Source: Lysinibacillus capsici (GTDB lineage Bacteria; Bacillota; Bacilli; Bacillales_A; Planococcaceae). Taken from it: 64,000 nucleotides of DNA. A program made the translations under genes and the position numbers. Each line of letters begins with the position of its first letter. The first letter of the stretch is position 1. Positions 18,946 through 30,303 of this stretch are shown here, one piece after another. A model generated the notes under the pieces. It was not told the origin of the DNA. It saw only the letters and a program-made list of their open reading frames with translations, and made no database searches. Where the stretch lies: NCBI RefSeq assembly GCF_003367505.1, contig NZ_PXXX01000018.1, positions 124,001-188,000 of the forward strand, in the 5' to 3' direction.

Positions 18946-19746
18946 TTAACAAGGCTCAGTAGGCGGAATCATATCAGGAACAATTGGTGTTGCTGGTGGA
19001 GTAAGCCCTGGTAGAACAGGTGTTACTACACTACTTCCAGCGCCCAAACGGATTTGTTGAACTTGCAATACTTTTACAGTAAGTTCTAATACAATTTTTT
19101 CACGTAATGTGCTGAATGCTTCTTCAGGAGCTGCCATAATCGGTGAAAAATCAAGTTCAAAGAAATTGGCAGCTACTAATTCACCAAATGGTTGTTCATT
19201 GTATTTAACGAGATTTTGGAAGAAAGCCTTATCTAATCGAGCATCCATTTGTGTTCTTTCGTTAAGGAAGTTCGCTTCGGCAAACTCAGAAATGCCTAAA
19301 ATTGGTGTAGCGCCTCCTGCTGTTTGCGGAAATATAAGATCTGTAAAACCTGAAAACGGAACATCAGCAATTCTATCCTGAAGGGCCCCATTACATGCTG
19401 ATGAAGCATATTCGATATTTTTCCGAATATGTCCTGCTACAAATAATTTAGCTCGTGTTACTCTAAAGAAATCAGTGTTAGCAATACGTGCAAAGCTAAC
19501 TGGTACCAATTTCACTTGATTTAGAAAGACATTCTTTTTCACTCGTTTAATCTCTGTCGCTGCAGGACTAAGTGTAATATCGGACTCGACAACGATTTGC
19601 AGTGTTGGTTCTGCCAGTACAACTGGAATTTTAATAGTTGGCGTCGTAAGTGGTGTAGTAACGAGTGGTGTAATCTCATTCGTTAAGGGTATTTGTTCAG
19701 TTGATGTTACTGGACAAGGTTGAATCTGATTAAATTGTTCACTCAA
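18946..19746 (-). CDS. Putative spore-surface protein, copy 2 (CsxC-like)
   Basis: A 266-residue near-duplicate of the protein at 16261, with the same Thr/Pro linker and KIPVVLAEPTLQIVVESDI, KLFVAGHIRKNIEYAS and LREKIVLELTVKVLQVQQ motifs. It differs mainly at the N-terminus and in a longer tail ending in PPTEPC, which adds a terminal cysteine that copy 1 lacks. The start is TTG at 19746 with GAGGG upstream, as in copy 1. It has its own promoter-like region and a strong terminator, so it is transcribed singly. Confidence 0.8.
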   Translation of the reverse strand: MSEQFNQIQPCPVTSTEQIPLTNEITPLVTTPLTTPTIKIPVVLAEPTLQIVVESDITLSPAATEIKRVKKNVFLNQVKLVPVSFARIANTDFFRVTRAKLFVAGHIRKNIEYASSACNGALQDRIADVPFSGFTDLIFPQTAGGATPILGISEFAEANFLNERTQMDARLDKAFFQNLVKYNEQPFGELVAANFFELDFSPIMAAPEEAFSTLREKIVLELTVKVLQVQQIRLGAGSSVVTPVLPGLTPPATPIVPDMIPPTEPC

Positions 19747-19791
19747 AAAATTCCCTCATTTCAATATAGTATTAGTGAGCTCTCCTATCGC

Positions 19792-19800
19792 TAGAGTATG
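19792..19800 (-). promoter_or_regulatory. Candidate SigK-type -10 element for spore protein copy 2
   Basis: CATACTCTA on the minus strand fits CATAnnnTA and lies in the same position relative to the start as the element upstream of copy 1. A short AC-containing -35 (TACATAG) lies about 15 bases upstream. Confidence 0.45.
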
Positions 19801-20025
19801 TCGCAATTAAATCTATGTATGGACATTGAACTTGTTCTTTTACATATTTTATTTGGAATGTTTGAGGTTGTGATTTTCCCGGTTGATCTTACACAATGGG
19901 CTAAAACTCCATTTAAGCAGGGATTTAACGCAGACCCCCTTCAAATATGATTTACGTAAAAAAACCACTTAATAATATTAAGTGGCTTTCTCTAAGTTAT
20001 GTTGATAATAAATTATACATAGCTG

Positions 20026-20763
20026 TTATTCAAATTCATAGGATATGGCAGACAGTGCGTATAATGGCGCTGTTTCTGCTCGTAAAATTCTCGGTCCTAA
20101 TGACATTGTTTGAGCGCCTGCTTGTAATAGCGCTTCCGACTCTTGACGAGAAATGCCCCCCTCAGGACCAAAGATAATAAGCATTGATTTCGACTTCATA
20201 TCATACACGTTTTTTAGCTTCTCCGCAAACCTTGTGCGCTTTTCAGCCTTTGCATCCTCTTCATCAGCAATAAAAACGGCATCGAATTGATCTATTTGTT
20301 GTACTAGCTGTTTAAATGATATAGGTTCAAAAACTGTTGGAATATGCGTACGGTGAGCTTGTTCCGCAGCTTCCTTAGCAATTTTCTGTAATCTTTCTTG
20401 CTTTTTTGCTCCTTTTTTCTTGTCCCATTTCACAATGGAGCGCTCAGCTTCAAAGGGTAATAAAGCAAACATTCCTAGCTCTGTGGCTTTTTGGGTAATA
20501 AGCTCCAGCTTATCACCCTTCGGTAAACCACATGCTACTGTTACTTGAATGGGTAACTCTGGGGAAGGGATTGTTTGTCCAGTCGCTTCAATGACAACCT
20601 CATCCCCTTCAAATCCTTCAATTGTGCATATATACGCAGTGTTTTGTGCAACAACTACAATGTTGTCGCCTTGCTTCATACGCATCACTCGTTCAATATG
20701 CCGTGCATCTTCTCCACTAATACGTGCATTTTCGATAGCTGTCTCAATAAAATAACGTTGCAT
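20026..20763 (-). CDS. rsmE: 16S rRNA (uracil1498-N3)-methyltransferase RsmE
   Basis: A SPOUT-family methyltransferase that adds N3-methyl to U1498 of 16S rRNA. The 245 residues have an N-terminal PUA-like domain (to about 75) and a C-terminal trefoil-knot domain with IIFGPEGGISRQE near 192 and LGPRILRAETAPLYALS near 222, the SAM-binding knot. It follows prmA by about 80 bases, the conserved dnaJ-prmA-rsmE order. Confidence 0.95.
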   Translation of the reverse strand: MQRYFIETAIENARISGEDARHIERVMRMKQGDNIVVVAQNTAYICTIEGFEGDEVVIEATGQTIPSPELPIQVTVACGLPKGDKLELITQKATELGMFALLPFEAERSIVKWDKKKGAKKQERLQKIAKEAAEQAHRTHIPTVFEPISFKQLVQQIDQFDAVFIADEEDAKAEKRTRFAEKLKNVYDMKSKSMLIIFGPEGGISRQESEALLQAGAQTMSLGPRILRAETAPLYALSAISYEFE

Positions 20764-20795
20764 GCCACACAGTCCTTTCTAGCAAAAAAGGAAAA

Positions 20796-20830
20796 CGCCA
20801 AATCACAAGCACACGGCTCACGATTTGGCG
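20796..20830 (-). terminator. Hairpin between prmA and rsmE
   Basis: CGCCAAATC and GATTTGGCG form a perfect 9-bp stem around a 17-base loop. On the minus strand it is followed by TTTTCC and then TTTTTT. It may attenuate read-through from the dnaK operon into rsmE. Confidence 0.5.
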
Positions 20831-20844
20831 CTTCCTCAGTCATG

Positions 20845-21786
20845 TTATAGTGGACGACGGGCAATAATGGCTACCCAATCTTCCATTAATAATACTTCTT
20901 CAATCACAAAGCCTGAAGCTTCTAGTGCTACTTTCACATCATCTCGTTTTGCACCGATGATGCCCGAAGTGACATATAATCCACCTGGTTTTACAATTGT
21001 ATACGCGTCATCTGTGAAGGACATGATGATTTCAGCCAAAATATTAGCGACTACTACATCCGCTGGTTCTTTTACAGTATCCAATAAGTTACCATGGAAC
21101 ACTGCCACCTTATCTTCCACTTTATTTAATGCTACATTTTCTCGCGCTGAACGTACAGCAACCTCATCTAAATCAAGCGCATGCACACTTTTGGCACCAA
21201 GTAATGCTGCACCAATAGACAATACACCCGATCCTGTACCGATATCAACAACTGTATCCCCTTCTTTAATGACCTTTTCAAGTCCTTGTAAACACATTAC
21301 CGTTGTTGGGTGGGTACCTGTACCAAATGCCATACCAGGGTCTAATTCAATAATTAGTTCATCTGTTGAAACAGGTGTGTATTCCTCCCATGTCGGTACG
21401 ATAGTAAAGCGTTCAGAAATCTTAACAGGATGGTAGTATTGCTTCCAGGCAGTTGCCCAATCTTCTTCATTGACTTCCACAATGGATACCACATTTTCAC
21501 CAATATCAATGTTAAAGTTCGTTAAATTTGTGATAGCTGCTTTTATTTCTTCGACTGTTTCATTTAAAAAACTAGACTCCGATAAATAAGCTTTAACAAT
21601 CACGCCATCTTTCGGAAAATCATCTTCATTTAGCGCATAAATTTCACCATATTGATCTTCACGTGGCTTCGCAAACTCTGCAGAATCTTCGATGACAACA
21701 CCACTTGCACCTGCTTCATGCAAAATATTCGAAATTGCTTCTACCGCATCATTTTTTGTATGAATGGATAATTCTGACCACTTCAC
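20845..21786 (-). CDS. prmA: Ribosomal protein L11 methyltransferase
   Basis: PrmA trimethylates ribosomal protein L11. The 313 residues show the recognition domain (about 1-95), then [16 protein letters not shown] near 150 and SAM motif [19 protein letters not shown] near 182, with VVANILAEI near 245. The start is GTG at 21786, with GAGGAGC upstream. It lies 22 bases after dnaJ and is probably co-transcribed with it. Confidence 0.95.
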   Translation of the reverse strand: MKWSELSIHTKNDAVEAISNILHEAGASGVVIEDSAEFAKPREDQYGEIYALNEDDFPKDGVIVKAYLSESSFLNETVEEIKAAITNLTNFNIDIGENVVSIVEVNEEDWATAWKQYYHPVKISERFTIVPTWEEYTPVSTDELIIELDPGMAFGTGTHPTTVMCLQGLEKVIKEGDTVVDIGTGSGVLSIGAALLGAKSVHALDLDEVAVRSARENVALNKVEDKVAVFHGNLLDTVKEPADVVVANILAEIIMSFTDDAYTIVKPGGLYVTSGIIGAKRDDVKVALEASGFVIEEVLLMEDWVAIIARRPL

Positions 21787-21807
21787 GTAGCTCTTCAGCT
21801 CCTCTAA

Positions 21808-22926
21808 TTATTCACCTTGGAATTTTTTCTTAATTTTATCAAATAGTGAACTACCTTGCTCTTCAGGGATATCGCCACTAATTTCTGCAAATTCTCGTAG
21901 TAATTGTTTTTGTCTTTCCGTTAATTTTTCTGGTGTCATCACTTTTACTGTCACATATTGATTACCCATACCATAACCATGAACATTTTTAACACCTTTA
22001 TCTTTTAGACGGAATTGAGCACCTGACTGTGTTCCAGCTGGAATACGTAATTTTACTTTCCCATGGACTGTTGGTACTTCAATTTCATCCCCAAGTGCTG
22101 CTTGAGGGAATGTTAATTTCAACTCGAAGTAAATATCGTCTCCATCTCGTTCAAAATCCTTGTGACCTTGAACGCGGAACATAATATATAAATCCCCTGC
22201 AGGTCCACCGTTTATACCTGGTTCACCTTGACCAGATACACGAATTTGTTGTCCATCATCCACACCTGCTGGAATCGTCACTTTAATTTTCTTACGTTTT
22301 TGGACTTTTCCTTCTCCACGACAAGTCGTACATTTTTCTTTAATAATTTTACCTGTTCCATGACATGTTGAGCATGTACGACGATTCATCATACGACCAA
22401 ATGGTGTATCCACTGCTTGATTGATTTGACCTGCACCTTTACATGTCGAACATGTTTCTGGTTGCGTGCCTGGTTTTGCTCCTGAACCGTGACATGTTTC
22501 ACACGTTTCATCTTTCGGGATTTCTATTTCTGTTTCTTTTCCAAAAATTGCTTCCTCAAATTGGATGTTCATACGATATTGCAGATCATCCCCTTTACGT
22601 GGAGCATTTGGATCTTGACGGCGACCACCTCCGCCAAAGAATGAACTGAAAATATCCTCGAAGCCGCCAAAGCCGCCCCCTCCAAAGCCACCACCAAAAC
22701 CAGCATTCGGATCCTCATGACCAAATTGGTCGTAGCGTGCTTTTTTCTGGTCGTCACTTAATACTTCATATGCTTCAGCGATTTCTTTGAATTTTTCATC
22801 TGCACCTGGCTCTTTATTAAGGTCAGGGTGATATTGTTTTGATAATTTACGGTATGCTTTTTTAATCTCATCTTTTGTAGCCGATTTTGTTAAACCAAGC
22901 ACCTCGTAATAATCGCGTTTCTCCAT
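21808..22926 (-). CDS. dnaJ: Chaperone DnaJ (Hsp40)
   Basis: The co-chaperone that delivers substrates to DnaK and stimulates its ATPase. Type I layout in 372 residues: J domain with YHPDLN (HPD near 33), Gly/Phe-rich linker (about 75-105), four CxxCxGxG zinc repeats ([32 protein letters not shown], about 143-205), and C-terminal substrate-binding domains. A terminator separates it from dnaK, so expression may partly depend on read-through. Confidence 0.98.
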   Translation of the reverse strand: MEKRDYYEVLGLTKSATKDEIKKAYRKLSKQYHPDLNKEPGADEKFKEIAEAYEVLSDDQKKARYDQFGHEDPNAGFGGGFGGGGFGGFEDIFSSFFGGGGRRQDPNAPRKGDDLQYRMNIQFEEAIFGKETEIEIPKDETCETCHGSGAKPGTQPETCSTCKGAGQINQAVDTPFGRMMNRRTCSTCHGTGKIIKEKCTTCRGEGKVQKRKKIKVTIPAGVDDGQQIRVSGQGEPGINGGPAGDLYIMFRVQGHKDFERDGDDIYFELKLTFPQAALGDEIEVPTVHGKVKLRIPAGTQSGAQFRLKDKGVKNVHGYGMGNQYVTVKVMTPEKLTERQKQLLREFAEISGDIPEEQGSSLFDKIKKKFQGE

Positions 22927-23106
22927 GATTCACACTCCGCTCTGTTTGCATAAAATCTATTGTAACATGCAGTTGAAAAAACTGCCTCATTTTTTCGATT
23001 AAAGGTTCTATAAGTTCCAAAAATGAAGATACTCACTTCCTAGCAGCTAACGTATGCAACTATCCCATAAATGGTGCATTTACGTGAAGTGACCTCACAT
23101 CATGAC

Positions 23107-23140
23107 AAAAGCCAAAGCCGCAAGCGGTCTTTGGCTTTTT
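23107..23140 (-). terminator. Terminator between dnaK and dnaJ
   Basis: AAAAGCCAAAG / CTTTGGCTTTT around an inner CCGC-AA-GCGG stem, with T-runs on both sides. It lies 20 bases after the dnaK stop and probably makes dnaK mRNA more abundant than dnaJ. The 233-bp gap holds nothing else recognisable. Confidence 0.88.
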
Positions 23141-23159
23141 CACTTTACTGTGTTACTTC

Positions 23160-25013
<1,854 letters not shown>

Positions 25014-25076
25014 CTATTATGTCAACGCAAGGGATGCGTTTTCTAACTAATTTTAATTGACTAAATAGTGCAAAGA

Positions 25077-25649
25077 CTATTCGTTCACAGATACCATTGT
25101 TGGGCGTAATACACGATCCTTTAAGATATACCCTTTTTGTAGTTCGCGTAAGACGATACCCGTTTCTTTTTCACTATCTTGTTCTTGCATAACAGCTTGG
25201 TGAATCGTTGGATCAAATTGCTCACCTTCAGCTTTAATCACTTGCAGACCTTCTTTTTCTGTTGCTTCAATTAAAGAGCGATACACCATTTCAATTCCTT
25301 TAATGATCGATGCAGTCTCTTCAGAAGTTGTCTCTACTTGTAAAGCACGTTCAAAATTATCAAGGACTGGTAATAGATCAGATAGTAAGCTTTGGGCGCG
25401 ATACTTTTCAGCTGCCTCACGGTCTAACTGATTACGACGACGCATATTATCGAAGTCAGCACGTAAACGTAGGTGACGATTTTCTTCGTCAGCCAGCTTT
25501 GCTTGTAGTTCAGCCAGCTTAGCCTCATACTGTTCTTCAATTGATAACTCTACTTCTTCCTGAACTTCTGTTTGCTCTACTTCCTCAGTTGTCGTTTCAG
25601 CTTGTACATCTTCTTGTACTAAATCTTTGTTTTCCGTTGTTTCCGTCAC
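25077..25649 (-). CDS. grpE: Nucleotide exchange factor GrpE
   Basis: GrpE releases ADP from DnaK. The 190 residues have an acidic N-terminal region, a long coiled-coil (about 45-95, [20 protein letters not shown]) and a C-terminal beta domain with [12 protein letters not shown] place the start at the GTG at 25649, six bases after GAGGAGG. The ATG at 25670, overlapping the hrcA stop, would put the ribosome binding site inside the gene. Confidence 0.95.
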   Translation of the reverse strand: MTETTENKDLVQEDVQAETTTEEVEQTEVQEEVELSIEEQYEAKLAELQAKLADEENRHLRLRADFDNMRRRNQLDREAAEKYRAQSLLSDLLPVLDNFERALQVETTSEETASIIKGIEMVYRSLIEATEKEGLQVIKAEGEQFDPTIHQAVMQEQDSEKETGIVLRELQKGYILKDRVLRPTMVSVNE

Positions 25650-25666
25650 TTGAATCCTCCTCATTA

Positions 25667-26695
25667 TCATTCACTACGATTCTTCATAAAGGCTTGTGTT
25701 AAATCCAAGCGCATTACGTCTAATAAAGCCACAACACGCTTATAATCCATACGTGTAGGGCCAATAATAGCAATGGCTCCCTGTTGATCATCACCAATAG
25801 AATAGGTAGTGGTAATGACACTGCAATTTTCCATTTCTAGTTGTTTATTTTCTGAGCCTATCCGAATATGAATACCTGATTCATTCGGATGGAAAAGTGA
25901 CTGCACTTGGCTAGTCGTCTCCATTAAGTCCAAAATCATTCGGACTTTATTTAAGTCATGGAATTCTGGTTGGTTGAACATATTCGTTTTCCCACCATAG
26001 AAAATTTTACTTTCTGAATTATGCATTGTTGCTGTGATAAGTGCGCGAATAAAATCATCCGCTGATCGAACATGTTGCTGTAACACTGCTAGCACTTCAG
26101 CCTCAAGGCTTTTATGGAGATCTTCTAATGAAACTCCAATAAGGCGATCATTTAAGATATTTACCATTTTCTCTAAATCAGAAGCGGTAAAGTCAGGTGG
26201 TAGATTGAACATGCGGTTTTCTACATGCCCATTATTCGTCACGATAATCGCTACTGCTGTGTCGCTAGAAAGAGGGACAATTGAAAACCGTTTAACACGA
26301 TGCCTTTGGACATCAGGTCCTAAAAGTATGGAAGTATACGATGTCAGCTCTGATAAAATGTTGGCTGACTTTCGGATAATATGCTCTACTTCTACTAGTC
26401 GATCATTAAAAATTGATTGAATTTGTTGAATGTCCTTGGAATTAATACCTTGAGGACTCAACAAATGATCTACATAAAATCTGTAACCCTTTTCCGAAGG
26501 CACTCGACCAGAGGAGGTATGCGTTTTTTCTAAAAAGCCTAATTCCTCTAAATCCGCCATTTCGTTTCGAATAGTGGCTGGACTAAATGTAATCCCTTGT
26601 TTTTTGGAGATTTGGCGAGAACCTACCGGCTGCGCAGACACAATAAAGTCGTCTACAATGACTTGCAATATCTGTAACTGCCGATTTGTTAGCAT
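25667..26695 (-). CDS. hrcA: Heat-inducible transcription repressor HrcA
   Basis: HrcA represses the dnaK operon by binding CIRCE and is itself folded by GroEL. The 343 residues have an N-terminal winged helix ([18 protein letters not shown], then [10 protein letters not shown] and [20 protein letters not shown]) and a GAF-like C-terminal domain. I start at the ATG at 26695, seven bases after AGAGGTG; the in-frame ATG at 26716 lies within the CIRCE operator. A perfect CIRCE lies 15 bases upstream, so the gene is autoregulated. Confidence 0.97.
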   Translation of the reverse strand: MLTNRQLQILQVIVDDFIVSAQPVGSRQISKKQGITFSPATIRNEMADLEELGFLEKTHTSSGRVPSEKGYRFYVDHLLSPQGINSKDIQQIQSIFNDRLVEVEHIIRKSANILSELTSYTSILLGPDVQRHRVKRFSIVPLSSDTAVAIIVTNNGHVENRMFNLPPDFTASDLEKMVNILNDRLIGVSLEDLHKSLEAEVLAVLQQHVRSADDFIRALITATMHNSESKIFYGGKTNMFNQPEFHDLNKVRMILDLMETTSQVQSLFHPNESGIHIRIGSENKQLEMENCSVITTTYSIGDDQQGAIAIIGPTRMDYKRVVALLDVMRLDLTQAFMKNRSE

Positions 26696-26709
26696 GATTA
26701 TCACCTCTG

Positions 26710-26736
26710 TTAGCACTCAACTAAGAGGAGTGCTAA
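26710..26736 (-). promoter_or_regulatory. CIRCE operator (HrcA-binding site)
   Basis: TTAGCACTC (26710-26718), nine bases, GAGTGCTAA (26728-26736): an exact match to the CIRCE consensus. It lies at the predicted start of transcription of hrcA-grpE-dnaK-dnaJ. Confidence 0.98.
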
Positions 26737-26746
26737 TACTATTATT

Positions 26747-26775
26747 AAGTTATCAAATCCCACATTTTATGTCAA
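26747..26775 (-). promoter_or_regulatory. SigA promoter of the hrcA-grpE-dnaK operon
   Basis: On the minus strand, TTGACA (26775-26770), a 17-base spacer and TAACTT (26752-26747). The predicted start falls next to or in CIRCE, so HrcA binding would block initiation. hemW upstream is therefore probably a separate transcription unit. Confidence 0.75.
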
Positions 26776-26784
26776 CGATATCGC

Positions 26785-27930
26785 TCAATCTTCTAACAAA
26801 AATTGTTGAAATACTTCATTGCCCACAAAACGCCCTTTTCTTGTCAGGCGAACACCAAGCTCATCCTGTTCTAAAAGCCCCTTTGACACTAGATCTTTTA
26901 TTACCACATCATAATGCGCAGACATAGGTGTTTTAAATTTCTCTTCATATATAGAGTGCATAACACCCTCTGTTTTTCTTAGCCCTAAAAACATTTGTTC
27001 TTCTCTTTTTTCCACTTGTGATACTTCATGTGCGTGGACAATTGGTAGCTCATTTGCCTCAACAGCTTCCATATACTTTTTTAATGGACCGTGATTGGAA
27101 TAGCGTATACCTGCTAAATACCCATGAGCTCCTGCGCCAAACCCCGCATATTCATCATTATCCCAATAAATCTTGTTATGCTCTGAATGATACCCTGGCT
27201 TTGCAAAATTACTGATTTCGTATTGTTGAAGCCCATGTAAGGCCATTTGTTGCATCAGCACATCATACATATCCGCTTCTAAATCTTCTGTCGGTAAATA
27301 CAGTTTCCCTTTAGCGTACTGATTATAAAAAATCGTTTTGGGTTCCACAATAAGAGAATAGGCAGAGAAATGTGGCAAATCAAGAGTAAAAGCTTTGGCT
27401 AATGAATCCTTCCATTGCGCCATCGTTTGCCCAGGTAAACCATACATTAAATCAATGCTGATATTACGGAAGCCAATTTTTCTAGCCAAGTCAATTGTTT
27501 CATAGACATGATCATTACTATGAGTGCGTCCAATCTTCTGTAGCAATCCCTGGTCAAAAGATTGTACACCCATGCTTAAACGATTAACACCACCGTCGAA
27601 CAACACCTGCAATTTGGCTGCAGACAATTCATCTGGATTTGCCTCTGATGTAAATTCTGTCACACTATTCATTGGAATATACGTATGAATAGACGTTAGT
27701 AGTTTGTCCAATTGCTCAGGAGATAAGGCTGTCGGTGTTCCGCCACCAAGAAAAATCGTCTCGATGTTACGGAATTTTTCAGGATGTTTTTCGGTTGTCA
27801 GGGCCATTTCTTTTCCAAGTGCTTCTATATATTCATCCACTGGTTGATTTTTAAAATAAAATTTATTGAAATCACAATAATTACAGATTTGATGACAGAA
27901 AGGAATATGAATGTAAACACCTCGTGCCAT
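26785..27930 (-). CDS. hemW: Radical SAM heme chaperone HemW
   Basis: HemW binds heme and an iron-sulfur cluster and is related to oxygen-independent coproporphyrinogen oxidase (older name hemN). Of 381 residues, the radical-SAM motif CHQICNYC (Cys 12, 16, 19) follows the YIHIPF strand. GGGTPT lies near 63, and a HemN C-terminal domain follows from about 300. In B. subtilis it directly follows lepA; here the two are about 21.6 kb apart. Confidence 0.93.
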   Translation of the reverse strand: MARGVYIHIPFCHQICNYCDFNKFYFKNQPVDEYIEALGKEMALTTEKHPEKFRNIETIFLGGGTPTALSPEQLDKLLTSIHTYIPMNSVTEFTSEANPDELSAAKLQVLFDGGVNRLSMGVQSFDQGLLQKIGRTHSNDHVYETIDLARKIGFRNISIDLMYGLPGQTMAQWKDSLAKAFTLDLPHFSAYSLIVEPKTIFYNQYAKGKLYLPTEDLEADMYDVLMQQMALHGLQQYEISNFAKPGYHSEHNKIYWDNDEYAGFGAGAHGYLAGIRYSNHGPLKKYMEAVEANELPIVHAHEVSQVEKREEQMFLGLRKTEGVMHSIYEEKFKTPMSAHYDVVIKDLVSKGLLEQDELGVRLTRKGRFVGNEVFQQFLLED

Positions 27931-28052
27931 AGCAATCCCTTCTTTCGCGTTAAGTCTTTTCCATTTCTACATTATAACGAATCGATAGAAGGAACGCTAT
28001 GAAACCTAACAGGTACTTTTAATGAATATTGATTCTGTAATGACAAAACAAA

Positions 28053-28097
28053 CTGCACCTCCGATTATTAGTTAGAATCTAACAATCGAAAGTGCAG
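28053..28097 (-). terminator. Terminator after chrA
   Basis: A long imperfect stem: CTGCAC and GTGCAG at the ends, with CGATT / AATCG and GTTAGA / TCTAAC inside. It is followed on the minus strand by TTTGTTTTGT. Confidence 0.65.
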
Positions 28098-28102
28098 ATT
28101 TT

Positions 28103-29266
28103 TCATCTATAAAAAATGACGCCCACAGCAATTCCTAACAGCACCAATAAATAAGGCTGTATTTTCCATCGAATTAAACACCATAAAAAGACAGCTACTA
28201 TGAAAATATCTAACGTGCTGATGATGGTTTGTGTCACAATGGGATGTACAAAAGCAGCGGCTAGAATGCCAACGACTGCCGCATTTGCGCCTGCCATCGC
28301 ACCTCTAAGTCGTGCAATTCGACTTAGGCTAATCCAAAATGGTAGCGCTCCAACCACTAGCAAAAACGCTGGTAAAAATATTGCGAAAGTAGCAATAATA
28401 GCTCCCGGAACGCCAGCAATGACCATACCGATATATGCAGCAAATGTAAATAAAGGTCCTGGAACTGCCTGTGTCATACCATAGCCAGCTAAAAAATCTG
28501 AGGTACTTATTTGACCACTTTGAACAAATTGTGTTTCCAGTAAAGGTAAAACAACGTGTCCGCCACCAAATACTAGGGCACCTGCAAGATAAAACTTCTC
28601 TATCATAGAAATCCACTCATGATGCCATAAAGCGGCTAATATAGGTAAACCTAGGAGTAGCACGAAAAAAAGTACTAGTAAAACAATGCCCGTGGTTTTT
28701 GAGATGGGTATATGAACTAATTTTGAGGTATTACCCTCATCACTTTTTTTCAGTAGTTGAAAGCCTAAACAAGCAGCAATCAATATTGCTACGATTTGTG
28801 CCAATGGATTTAGCCATGTCAATACTGTTATCAATGTCAATAAAGCAATCAACCAATGCCATTTTGTCGAGAGTAGTTTTTTACCCATATCAAAAATAGC
28901 ATGAGCGACAATCGCCACTGCTACTAACTTCAAACCATGAATCCAATCCATCTTAAACTCTGTATACTTGGAGAAATAGGCAAAAAGTATAAGTATCAGA
29001 ACTGATGGTAAGGTAAAACCAAGAAATGATAGAAAGCTTCCTAGTACTCCTCCTCTAAGTAAACCAACCCCCATCCCCACCTGACTAGATGCAGGACCAG
29101 GCAAAAATTGACTTAACATAACGAGTTGACCATAATCATGTGCAGAAAGCCATTTACGTTTCTGTACATATTCCTGTTGAAAATAACCTAGATGAGCTGT
29201 TGGGCCTCCGAATGAGGTACAGCCCAATTTTAAAGCAACAAAAAAAATCTCCCAAAGCCTTCGCAA
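28103..29266 (-). CDS. chrA: Chromate transporter, CHR family (two-domain form)
   Basis: A predicted inner-membrane anion transporter of 387 residues with about ten hydrophobic helices. The N-terminal half carries KLGCTSFGGPTAHLGYF (near 14), LSQFLPGPASSQVGMGVG (near 50) and LRGG, the chromate-transporter signature. The C-terminal half repeats it as ALVFGGGHVVLPLLE and YGMTQAVPGPLFTFAAYIG. This matches the long-chain CHR class, which exports chromate in characterised members; the substrate here is not proven. The start appears to be TTG at 29266 with a weak GAGAG upstream, so the first residues are uncertain. Confidence 0.88.
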   Translation of the reverse strand: MRRLWEIFFVALKLGCTSFGGPTAHLGYFQQEYVQKRKWLSAHDYGQLVMLSQFLPGPASSQVGMGVGLLRGGVLGSFLSFLGFTLPSVLILILFAYFSKYTEFKMDWIHGLKLVAVAIVAHAIFDMGKKLLSTKWHWLIALLTLITVLTWLNPLAQIVAILIAACLGFQLLKKSDEGNTSKLVHIPISKTTGIVLLVLFFVLLLGLPILAALWHHEWISMIEKFYLAGALVFGGGHVVLPLLETQFVQSGQISTSDFLAGYGMTQAVPGPLFTFAAYIGMVIAGVPGAIIATFAIFLPAFLLVVGALPFWISLSRIARLRGAMAGANAAVVGILAAAFVHPIVTQTIISTLDIFIVAVFLWCLIRWKIQPYLLVLLGIAVGVIFYR

Positions 29267-29351
29267 ACTCTCAACTACTTTCCATATCTTTTATTTCATC
29301 TTACACGGAAAGCAGTTTTTTTTAGATTAAGAGTTTGTAAAATTTACTTCA

Positions 29352-30200
29352 TTATTCATCTCTCTTTATTTTAATTGCAGAACCTACTTTACTACCCTCT
29401 TTATTGATTGGAATTAAAGTGTATTTTTTTTCTGTTAGATAGAGTGCATCTACACGACTTCCCCACCGTGTACCCTCTTTATTTAATGGATAGGGTGCTG
29501 CAAAATCCCATGATTGTCCAGATTTTGATTGGATTTTAAAGTGTAACGCATCATTGACAACACTTTCCTCAGCATGAAAATAAATCGTTGTGGAAATAGG
29601 TGTGGAGACAACTTTGTCAATGGTTATTTCCTGCTGATCAACATGCTTCACTTTTTTATCAATGGAAAAGATTTCACGATCTTGTTGTAATTGCTCTTGT
29701 GAAGCATCTACCTGAAATTCCCATGGCTTCTCAATTGGTGTTTCAACATTCCAATCTTTATAACGAATAACTAATTCTAATTGTTCATCAGCCGGAAAAT
29801 CATCCATTTTAATACTATTATATATCGTATAAACGTTGGCAGACTTTGCTATGGACTGTCCTCCATTACGAACCATATAATCTTGGCCATTGACAAGAAT
29901 TTGCGGAAAGAAAAATACTTGATGGTCTGGCTTAAACTCTTTTCCAGGTTCGAAAGTTGCATTTAGTAAAATTTGATTGTCATCTATAATCACTTCATTT
30001 AATGTTAACCGTCCTAAGCTATTGCTAGCTGTTTTCCCTACATCCGTTTTATAGGCTTCAAAATTCACATCCTGATCCCACCACAAATACAGCGTCGATC
30101 CACTAGCAATCATTAATAAAAGGATCACAACAATAAGCCACTTCTTACTTCTCCGATTTTCCTTATCCAAATCCACAACTCGAATCATATCATTGGACAA
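29352..30200 (-). CDS. Membrane-anchored DUF4179-like protein
   Basis: A 282-residue protein with a short cytoplasmic N-terminus, one membrane segment (about 20-40, LIVVILLLMIASGSTLYLWW) and a large external part rich in beta strands. The layout fits DUF4179/DUF5643 proteins, often anti-sigma-factor-like, but no sigma-factor gene is adjacent and no zinc-finger anti-sigma domain is seen. The start is TTG at 30200 after GAGGTG. Its role is unknown; cell-surface stress sensing is a guess. Confidence 0.65.
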   Translation of the reverse strand: MSNDMIRVVDLDKENRRSKKWLIVVILLLMIASGSTLYLWWDQDVNFEAYKTDVGKTASNSLGRLTLNEVIIDDNQILLNATFEPGKEFKPDHQVFFFPQILVNGQDYMVRNGGQSIAKSANVYTIYNSIKMDDFPADEQLELVIRYKDWNVETPIEKPWEFQVDASQEQLQQDREIFSIDKKVKHVDQQEITIDKVVSTPISTTIYFHAEESVVNDALHFKIQSKSGQSWDFAAPYPLNKEGTRWGSRVDALYLTEKKYTLIPINKEGSKVGSAIKIKRDE

Positions 30201-30303
30201 CCGTACACCTCATTTTTATAAAAATCATTATGATTCATTGTAGTGCTCAATAATGCATTATATAACCTTCTATGTTGAAGATTCATTTATGTATAAAAGG
30301 ATA

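Noticed and set aside
20825-21436. 203-codon plus-strand open frame opposite prmA
   Set aside because: Ser/Thr-rich shadow of prmA without a ribosome binding site; prmA has clear SAM motifs.
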